DNA of 64,000 nucleotides from Prorocentrum cordatum (lineage: Eukaryota > Sar > Dinophyceae > Prorocentrales > Prorocentraceae), in the NCBI GenBank assembly GCA_963575745.1, contig CAUYUJ010017642.1, positions 165,469 through 229,468 on the forward strand, given 5' to 3'. Shown one piece after another: positions 55,916 through 64,000 of this stretch. The translations under genes and the position numbers were made by a program. The notes beneath the pieces are model-generated. The model made no database searches. It had not been told where the DNA came from and worked only from the letters and a program-made list of their open reading frames with translations. The stretch's first letter is position 1. Each line of letters begins with the position of its first letter.

Positions 55916-56394
55916 GGCGCGCGCGCACATTTGCTGTTTGAAAGGTCCGTGCGCGCGTGCCTGTGCTCGTTGTCGCGGCAGTGGTAGCGGTTGAGGTGGA
56001 GTGGGGTTGCCTGGGGCAGGGGTGAAAGGGGATGGGGTGAGGCAGGGGCGGCGGGCTTCGGTGGTTGTGGTTATGAGGTGGTGCCTCCGCGAGCGTGGTG
56101 GTGGCGGTGTTGGTGGCGTGTATACCACAAGTGATTGGGTGGGCGTTCGGGCGCGCGTGCGTGCGCGGTGGCGCGGTGGCTGCAGCGGCGGCGGAAGGTG
56201 GCGGCGGTGGTGGCGGGCGACGCGGGGAGAGGAGAGGGGGGTGGGCAAGTTGGCTGAAGGACGCGGCGGATGCGGGAGTCGCATGCCGCGCGCTCGCTTC
56301 TGCGGCTCTGGATTCAACCCAGACGAGTTGATTCACACCAGGCCAATTGATGGGGGGGGAGGCGCGCTGTCCGCGGCGAGCTGATGGGGGGGAG

Positions 56395-56910
56395 GCGCTC
56401 TGTCCGCGGCGAGTTATTCGGGTCGAGTTAGTCTGCAGTGCGCGAGTCGACCTGACGAGTCGAGTCCGCGAGGCGAGTCGACCTGCCGAGTCGAGTCGAC
56501 CTGGCGAGTCGACCTCACGAGTCGAGTCGGCGAGTCGAGTCGAGTCGACGAGTCGACTTTTCGAGTCGACCTCCGAATTTCGAGTCGACGTGCTGGGTCG
56601 ACTCGGCGAGGCGACGTACGCATTCGAATGGAAAACCATTTGACCTGGGGGAGACGAGTCGACCCAACGAATCGAGCCACCGAGTCGAGCCGAGTCGAGT
56701 CAGCGCGTCGAGTCGCCGAGGCGAGTCGAGTCGACGAGGCGAGTCGAGTCAGCGAGTCGAGTCGACCTGGCGAGTCGAGTCGACGAGGCGAGTCGACGAG
56801 GCGAGTCGAGTCGACGAGTCGAGTCGACGAGGCGAGCCGAGCGGCGAGTCGAGCTGGCGAGTCGAGTCGGCGAGGCGAGTCGACCTGGGGAGTCGAGCGG
56901 GCCCAATCGA
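56395..56910 (+). repeat. GAGTCGA-based array
   Basis: CGAGTCGAGTCGACGAGGCGAGTCGAG-style sequence with a 5-7-base sub-period, densest at 56430-56600 and 56640-56900. It gives Ser/Arg/Glu-rich frames on + and Thr/Arg/Leu/Asp-rich frames on -. A short unique gap lies at 56600-56640. Confidence 0.9.
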
Positions 56911-57266
56911 ATTGCAGCGCGCCGTCGCGCGACCATTCAGATCGGCAGTGCAATGACCAACGGCGCGGTTCTGGCCGCACGCAGAACTGCGAGATCTCGG
57001 CGCGAGCGCGGCGCCTGACCGCGGTTTTCGCGTTCACTCTCGCATGCGGCGAAGACAGCGTGCATGCGTTGAAGACAGCGTGCGCAGTGTGCGTCGTGGG
57101 GCGCGTGCGTTGTTCTCGGTGGTGGTGGCTGTGGTATTGAATCGGTGGGTGGTCTGATTGATCGATGCGCGGGTGGCGCGTGGGAGTGGGAGTCGGGTGG
57201 GGCGTTTGTGTTTCTGTGTGTTGTGTGTGTGTGTGGGTGGTGGTGCTGTTGGTGGGTGGCCTTGGC

Positions 57267-57650
<384 letters not shown>

Positions 57651-58785
57651 GTGTGTCTGTCTGTGTGGGGTTGGTGCGTTAGCGTGGGTGGGGTGGGGCG
57701 GCGTGCGGAAACGCCGGGTGGATGGTGGTGGGGTTGGTGGGGGGGGCGGGGGGCGGGGGGCGTTTAGTTCGAGAGGGAACGCGGTGGTTCGTGGGTGCGC
57801 CTGTTTGTGTGGCGACTGTGGTTGCGCCTGGGCGTGGGATGGATTTCGATGTGCAAGGTCAGGGTGGGAGGTGGTGATGCTGATGGTAGTAGTAGCTGCG
57901 CGGTGGGGATGCAGTTGCTTGGTGCGCGGCGCGGGCACACGGGTTGTGGTCATTGTGGTGTGGGGTGCATACGCGCGTGCGCATGCTCGGGCGGCGTGGG
58001 TGGGTTTGGGTGGGCGGAGTAGTGCGGCTGTGATGGTGGCGGCGGCGGTGTTGTCTGTGTTGCTGCTGGTGGTGGCGAGCGAGGAAACGCGCGGTTAGTG
58101 CGTGCGTGCGTGCGTGTATGCGTGTGTGCGTGTGCGTCGGTTGTGGCTGGGGATGTGGATGAGGGCGGAGGGGTTGCGCACTTGTTCGTGAAGGCGCCTT
58201 GTGCCTCCCGTGCGAGGCAGAACGATTGTGTTTATGCGTGGTGAATTCACACGCGTATCTTGCGGCAACCCATGTAATGTTTGGGTGGCGCTGGCGGAAT
58301 TTGGTGTCTTGGGGCCTTCGGTTTCAGTTTCCCTGGCTGTCTTTGGGCTAGGTAGGCGCATGGGCTTGGTGTAGGCGACCTTAAGCGTATGTGGGTGCTC
58401 TGGGTGTGTCTTTGGAATGTTAATCGTTTGGCCCCCTAGAGTTTTTTTCGGTGAGTGCCTCAGGGTCTGTCTTTGGTTTTTTGGGGTCATCGGAGTATGG
58501 CTATGGTCTAGGCGGCTTTAAGGGTGTTCTGGTGCTTCGGGCTTGTATCCATGTAGTATTTGTTGGCTTTGGGTGTTTGGTGCACTAGGGTCTGGGACAC
58601 CGCAAGGTTTTAGGAATTCGGCTCCTGTGCCTGTGTCTTTGTTTATTTGCATATGTGTTCGACAAGCCCATTGGCACAGTATTTTTTCTTTTGTCATATC
58701 ACCGTTTTGTTTTTCAGGTCCCCACCTGAGGAGGGGCGGCGAGCTTGGCTCCTCCTCCCCGAGGCTAGCAGAAACACTCTGCCCT
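57651..58785. other. No supported gene
   Basis: G/T-rich sequence up to about 58130 gives Val/Cys/Gly-rich frames. 58250-58700 is less biased and contains TTTGG(G/T)TTT words, with no protein-like frame. Confidence 0.45.
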
Positions 58786-58789
58786 CCCC

Positions 58790-58960
58790 CTCTCCTCCTC
58801 CTCCTCCTCCTCCTGTTCCTCGTCCTCCTCCTCCTTCGCTCCTCCTCCTCCTCCTCCTCCTCCTCCTCTTCCGGAATCATCATCATCCAGCCCGCTTTCC
58901 TGACTGCCTCCTCCCCCTCCTCCTCGCCCTCCTTCCTCCTCCTTCTCCTTCTCCTCCCCC

Positions 58961-58992
<32 letters not shown>

Positions 58993-59075
58993 CTCCTCTT
59001 CCTCCTCCTCCTCCTCGTCCTCTTCCTCCTCCTGCCTCCTCCGCCCCCCGTGCCTCCTTCTCCCCCTCCTCCCGC
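58790..59075 (+). repeat. (CCT)n pyrimidine-rich tract
   Basis: CTCCTCCTC sequence interrupted at 58866-58905 by CTCTTCCGGAATCATCATC and CAGCCCGCTTTCCTGAC, the same interruption as near 52298. Confidence 0.92.
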
Positions 59076-59121
59076 TCCTCGAGAGCCTAGGGCCTTTCGG
59101 ATCTGAGATCTAGGCTCTGCA

Positions 59122-59300
59122 AGTCCAGTGGGGGCCTTTAGGGCCTGAGGCAGTGGGGGCCTTTAGGGCCTGGGGCAGTGGGGACCTTTAGGACCCGAGG
59201 GCGTGGGGGCCTTCAGGGCCTGTGGCAGCGGGGGCCTGTGGGACCTGAGGCAGTGGGGGCCTTTAGGACCTGAGGCAGTGGGGATCTTTGGACCTGATCT
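59122..59300 (+). repeat. 25-bp CAGTGGGGGCCTTTAGGGCCTGAGG repeat, about seven units
   Basis: Head-to-tail units with small changes (CCTTTAGGACCTGAGG, CCTTCAGGGCCTGTGG). The array ends about 490 bp before the gene C start codon. A GGGGA/GGGAGG patch lies at 59518-59600. Confidence 0.88.
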
Positions 59301-59788
59301 ACTGAGCGCCGCAGGCTACGAAACAAGAAATGCCCGACCGAAAACAGTAGCGGTGGCACGTGCAAATCGCAACTTTGGTGTGGTTTCTGATGGGTCTTCG
59401 ATTAATGCGAGAAGTGTGCCATGGGGTAGTGCGGCCTTGGGCGGAGCTCCCTACAGGGCAAGCGCGAGGGGTCTGGCGTCGTGGCTCAAGCACGGAGGGA
59501 AGAGGCATGGATGGGCAGGGGGAGGAGGGGAAGGGGGGGGAGGGGAGGGGGGAAGTAAAGAGAAGAGGAGAGGAGAGGACGAGGGGGGGGAGGGGAGAGG
59601 AGAGGCGCTGAGCCTTCAAAGCGAAGACCCAACTTTTGTTTGTTTGAAAAAGGCGCTCGAAGAGACGCCCTTCAACAGAAATCGACAATCTTGGGTGCCA
59701 TAGGGCCGGTTTGTATCGAGCCGTTTCCGTGAAAGCAATTGCCTGTCCACTGACGCGGACACGCGCGTTTCTCTTCACACCGTGGGAG

Positions 59789-60319
59789 ATGTCGACTCAG
59801 ATGTCTGCGATGACAGAGGACGGTGACTGGGCCTGCCCCGATGCAAAGCAAGGGCTGGCAGCACTGGGTGTCGGCCCCATTGTGCTCGATGATGATGCCA
59901 GCATGGGAAGCCAGCGTGAGCCTGATTCCGCTGGCGCTGGCTTCGCGAAGCAGGGCGCCGACGCCGAGCAAGCAGCGGCTGCTCCGCAGGTCGGCGCAGA
60001 GGGAAACTCAGCGGGCGAGGTCGAGCAAGGCGATGCACCGCTGAGCCCTTGCACGACCATGCTCTTGGATCTGATGGGCGAGGCCCCGAGGGCCGCGCAG
60101 GACGTGCAGCCGCCGACCAGCATGGCGCGCGAGGTCGACATCGATCGCGGCGGCGAGGCTGAAAAAGAAGATCCCGATGATGAAGATGAGTGCCGTGCTC
60201 CTTCTGCGCTGGACCCCTTGGACACCAAGGACTCCGAGTCGGTGAAGGTGCCGACGCTGGATGAGAAGTTATGGATGCTGCCTCCGACTGCGCTATCCCT
60301 CGACACTGAATTTCCCTAG
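59789..60319 (+). CDS. Gene C, N-terminal part
   Basis: The ATG at 59789 starts MSTQMSAMTEDGDWACPDAK; in-frame ATGs at 59801 and 59810 are alternatives. The 176-residue frame is acidic and low in predicted structure (AEKEDPDDEDECRAPSALDP, DTKDSESVKVPTLDEKLWML), typical of a disordered N-terminus. It reaches a TAG at 60317-60319. The same frame stays open afterwards with GALLQALGRIRGTVNSYVEM up to about 60480, so the TAG may be an error, a mutation or inside an intron. Likely the front end of the large protein that follows, in the same orientation. No domain is recognised. Confidence 0.5.
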   Translation: MSTQMSAMTEDGDWACPDAKQGLAALGVGPIVLDDDASMGSQREPDSAGAGFAKQGADAEQAAAAPQVGAEGNSAGEVEQGDAPLSPCTTMLLDLMGEAPRAAQDVQPPTSMAREVDIDRGGEAEKEDPDDEDECRAPSALDPLDTKDSESVKVPTLDEKLWMLPPTALSLDTEFP

Positions 60320-60419
60320 GGGGCCTTGTTGCAAGCACTCGGCAGGATTCGAGGCACTGTGAACAGCTACGTGGAGATGACGACCACGGAAAACTGGCAC
60401 TCGAGCTTCAAAATTTGCA

Positions 60420-63400
60420 GCGGTTGCAGCTCTTCTTCGGCGCTTGAGAAGGCGCGGGCCCAACGTCATCGGCAAGGCGCCTCTTGACGTGCAGGTTGCA
60501 TGCAAGCAGTTGGAGTGGAGGACGTATTCGCTCAGCAACCTTCGCACGTCGCTCTGCCAGTGGAGCCAGTGCGAAACCGACGAGAAGTTGGCGTCTGCGA
60601 TCCCTCACTTTCGACCTCTGCTGCTGCACCTGGAGCGCGTGGGCAAGGAACTTCATCCACAGTTGGCATTGGCGTTGGTGAAAGCAGTGTTCTACGATAC
60701 GTATGCCAAGAACAAGTCGGTGGAGAACGCCATGAACGAGGTGGGCATCTCTGTTTTGAAGGAGGTTTCGCTGCTGATGCAGTCGGTCAAAGACGAAGAG
60801 CCCACGCCAGATCAACCCGCCGTGAAAAAAAGAAGAACTGGTGGAAGGCAGCAAGCCAGCCACAAGGTCAAGGAAGGACGTCAAGAAGTTCGAGAGCATG
60901 GTTGGCATGGACGCCAGCTTGGTTGACCACGTCGGTAGCATGGTGAGCTCCGCCATCGCAGAGCACCTCAAGCAATGCGACGGCATCGCCTCCATGAGCA
61001 TCGCGACTCGCGATGCATACTCCAAGGAGTTCGACTTGATCTGCAAGGCTTGGGGCGAGCTCTTCGACGACGAGTTGAAGACATGCACGTTCTATGACAT
61101 CGAGACTGCGCTCCCCAGCATTGCAATCATCTTTCGGTCAGGGATAAGCGACTACAGGATGAAGCCAACTACGATGGACGTGCGGTCAGCCAGGAAGTAC
61201 GTTTCGCAGATGATCAAGACTAAGGTGCCCGCCGTCCCATCATCACTATGTCAGCTGATGGTAAGTGCGCAGGTTGGTGTGGGTATGATGGAGGTGTCCA
61301 GGCAGTTCGCTTCCGTGGGCATCGAAGACGATGCAGCATCTCAGAGCTTCAAGGCTGCTTGCGACAACTTCGAGACTGACTTCGAAGAGGCCTTCACCGA
61401 CATGGATGCGTTCATCAATGAGCCGTGCATGGGTGGGAGGATGGACTACAAGACTCTTCATTTTCGCCTCGCGCCGCTTCGGAATCTTGCTAGTGCCGCG
61501 CACAGGTCTTTAACCAAATGGTCGCCTGCAGGTCTTCCTGACAATATTGAGCAGGTCACCCTGGCATTCGTCAACACCATGGAAATCGTGAACCTTGGCG
61601 TCTTCGGGCTGGTGACGACGTTTCACAAGGAGTTGACGAAGGTACTGCTGAGCGCCATGGAGAATGCTACAGGCTGGCGGGCTGGAACATTGAGGGTTGC
61701 AACCCTACAAGCCTGTGGCACCTCGGAGTGTTATCAGACGCTGGCCGCAGCAAGTGCGGATCAGCGTTTGCGAACACACCGATATGCCATGGGACCCAGT
61801 GGAGTCGCAACCCTTGTGTTCCAACCTGCTGGACAGGGGCTGCGAGGGACAACGCGGGCGACGGCGAGGAACCCGACGGACGAGTGGCTCCGGCAGACGG
61901 AGAACCTGGCGAGGCAGTCGCAGCTTCGCCGGAGCAGGTCGAGGTCGCCGAAGCTACCACAGATGGTGCCACCAGCATCTTCCTTGGATCTTGTGCCAAG
62001 GCTGGCAGATATCGAGGAGGACTGCTTGAAGTGCGTCAAGCTTCTGCAATCCATTGCGGGGAACGTGCATGCGTGCATCTCGACGGTTACGGACAAGAGG
62101 AGCGATGACACCATCACTGCGATGATCAAGGACGTCCCGTGCCCAGGCGACGCTATCTCCCGCACCGACGACAACTGGTGCATCTTCATAACTTTAATTA
62201 CTTATCTCAGAGAGTTCGACAACATCCAAAGTATCCTCAAGAACCATGTGGCCACACAGCAGCTGTTCGATCATATTATGGGTGTGCCGACTGACCAGGA
62301 CGCCGTGGTGAAATTTTGCCAATCCCACCACAAATTCGAGAACAAGTTCGAAACCATGAAGTTCGTGTGTGACGGATCCGCTGCCTACGACGAGGACGTC
62401 TACAGCAGCATCTGGAGCGCGATTACGACATTCAAGAGCCAGTACGCCGACGTCGCCTACAAGCAGATCGCGGACATGTTCATGAGGCCCTCAATCGTTG
62501 AGGACATCGCCTTCTCAGACTTGATGGTCGGTGCAGTCCAAGAGGACCTGATGGAAGATATTCAGCCATCAGACTTGCTGCGTCGGCTGGTTCGCGAGCC
62601 AGACATCTCTGTGAGACCTCCCGAAGCATTGGAGGCAATTCTTGATGTGACTACCTCGATTGATGCGATGGCGTTAGACGTTCTTCCTCACAACAAGTCG
62701 TTGGGAGCTTTGGTCCTATTCTCGGAGGCAACTTCTTTGGCCAAGGTAGACACATGCGGGACCATCACAAATGATACGGAGGAGAAGCAGGACTCGAATG
62801 CGCCCATGAAGTATGCCACCCCCGCTTTCGCCCTCATGTGCGCCTTGAAGGACGTCGTGTTGGTACCCACGTACCTTCGCCATGAATTACTCCTACAGCC
62901 AACAGTCGTCAGCGACATCAACACATCCACCCTCGCTGGCGACTGGGCCAATGCGATCAAGATTCTCGCTGAGAGCTTGGTGAGGCGGCGCGAACTCGTT
63001 CAGGATAAAGACCTACTGGATGCAGAGCGTAATGGATGGATGCTTCCGGTTACCTTGGCGTCAGTGATCTCATGGTCGCAGCAGGCTGCTTCATTCAGCA
63101 GGATGGCGCGCGATGCCTTCATGAAGAAGTGGATGGTGTTCCTTGGCTCAGTCACCGAGAAGGTCCAGAAGGCAGTTCCGCACTGGGAGGCTGCCTTCCC
63201 TGATGCTTGCTTCGACCTGACCATGGCACTGGCAGTATTTGAAGACAAGCTGAACACTGCCGTGGACAACTACAACCTGCTTTTCCCCGTGCTCAGCGAC
63301 CTTCAGAAGGCGGCGTTCTGCATTGACTTGAGCCCAGGGTTGCAGGTGAACGAGGTGACGAAGTCAGGGGTCGCGATTGCAACCACATGCTTGAAGCGGT

Positions 63401-63849
63401 GCCACCAAAACACCATCATGATCCAGGGCGCGCAGCTCATGAAGACCTCCGGGAACGGCCCGCCAAGCCCAAAGAATGCAATGGAGTTCACCGCCAAGCA
63501 CAAGAGCGTGAGCGGATCGATCCCGCAATCGTTCTGGGACGAGCTCCAGCTCGTTGCCGACGGAGCTGGTGCGCCGTCGGCGATCCAGGACGCGCCAAAG
63601 GGCAGCTTCGCACGCTCATCGAGCAAGGCGTCGCTCGAGACGCCGACGGCCAAGAAGTGTCGTGTTTGTTCGGACACGTCGTCGACGGGACCGCCTGCTC
63701 TGAGTTCCACACCTGCTGCGGCCTCGAGCGTGAGCACGCCCGAGCCAGGCGCGCCGCATGCCGAGGAGCCTGCTAGCTTGGCGTCGGTGGAGGCCACCGC
63801 AAAGCCCAAGAAGCGCAAGATGACGGCTCTGCGCAGTTTCAAGAAGTAG
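60420..63849 (+). CDS. Gene C, main part: ~1,140-residue uncharacterised helical protein
   Basis: The frame starting near RRGPNVIGKAPLDVQVACKQ runs (frame 0) to an A7 run at 60825-60831. Removing one A joins it to a frame open to the TAG at 63847-63849, reading VKKEELVEGSKPATRS across the join. The body is soluble and mostly helical (IVEDIAFSDLMVGAVQEDLM; FMKKWMVFLGSVTEKVQKAV), with no signal peptide or membrane segment. An Arg/Ser patch SQLRRSRSRSPKL lies near 61925-61960. The C-terminal ~110 residues are Ser/Pro/Ala-rich with CRVCSDTSS, ending in KPKKRKMTALRSFKK, which is nuclear-signal-like. Its NLS resembles the PPAKRKV start of gene A, which hints at a shared compartment. No enzyme motif is visible. 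It is the longest uninterrupted coding frame in the window with ordinary composition. Confidence 0.65.
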
Positions 63850-63934
63850 GCAGGCTCCAGAGCACACCAGAGAAGGATGAGGAATTCCATAGTAAGGTTT
63901 CGTTTGGGCCGTAAGCATGCGATGCTGAAGAGGA

Positions 63935-63998
63935 GGGGGAGGAGGAGGAGGAGGAGGAGGAGGAGGAGGAGGACGAGGAGGAGGAGGAGGAGGAGGAA
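63935..63998 (+). repeat. (GGA)n tract at the window end
   Basis: GGA triplets with one GGACGA break, cut by the window edge. It starts about 90 bp after the gene C stop. Confidence 0.92.
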
Positions 63999-64000
63999 TG

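Noticed and set aside
59481-59490. TGGCTCAAG as a relic of the dinoflagellate spliced leader
   Set aside because: Only the last nine bases match; the CCATTTT part before it is absent.

Overview
This is nuclear DNA from a eukaryote, and a dinoflagellate is the best fit. The sequence is GC-rich and packed with micro-, mini- and satellite repeats. Convincing coding blocks are few, all lie on the + strand, and are split by intron-like sequence. One gene has a recognisable eukaryotic SPX domain. I saw no bacterial operon structure, rRNA, tRNA or CRISPR, and no intact dinoflagellate spliced-leader sequence. Assignment to a genus (a Prorocentrum-like alga would fit the GC content) is only a guess.

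Layout. 1-8.7 kb: mostly non-coding, with a short gene fragment near 2.0-2.4 kb, a 21-bp TTTTCACTACCCG minisatellite near 4.4-4.7 kb, and a small coiled-coil ORF near 7.6-7.9 kb. 8.8-14.1 kb: gene A, a large uncharacterised protein in several segments with two intron-like gaps. 14.1-22.6 kb: repeats, including a 353-bp tandem unit, a ~90-bp family, 32-bp units and a 1.4-kb (GGA)n tract. 22.76-25.12 kb: an SPX-domain gene with a conserved-looking second exon and a 53-residue polyproline tail encoded by (CCT)n. 25.4-28.6 kb: (CAT)n, more ~90-bp units and short dispersed elements. 28.7-41.6 kb: blocks of a 21-bp minisatellite that change orientation, interrupted by three Arg/Glu/Ala-rich coding-like islands and a GATC-rich array. 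42-45.8 kb: TTGGGGCC-type repeats, hairpins and no clear gene. 46.1-51.5 kb: gene B, uncharacterised and multi-segment. 51.5-59.3 kb: purine and pyrimidine trinucleotide tracts, a ~172-bp satellite of eight units, a GAGTCGA array, a long (TG)n and a 25-bp repeat. 59.8-63.85 kb: gene C, uncharacterised, about 1,300 residues in total.

Genes A, B and C have no domain I can name. A and C each carry a basic, nuclear-localisation-like motif. Every large coding block needs at least one single-base frame change to read through, and in three cases this falls at a homopolymer run. Either the assembly has indel errors or the copies are decaying. No pathway links the genes. The SPX protein is the only one for which a biochemical context (inositol polyphosphate/phosphate sensing) can be proposed, and its usual ligand lysines are replaced. 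The most interesting structural signals are two ~167-bp inverted-repeat elements that begin with GT at coding edges and look like introners, the orientation switch in the 21-bp minisatellite at a palindromic core, and the ~172-bp satellite.
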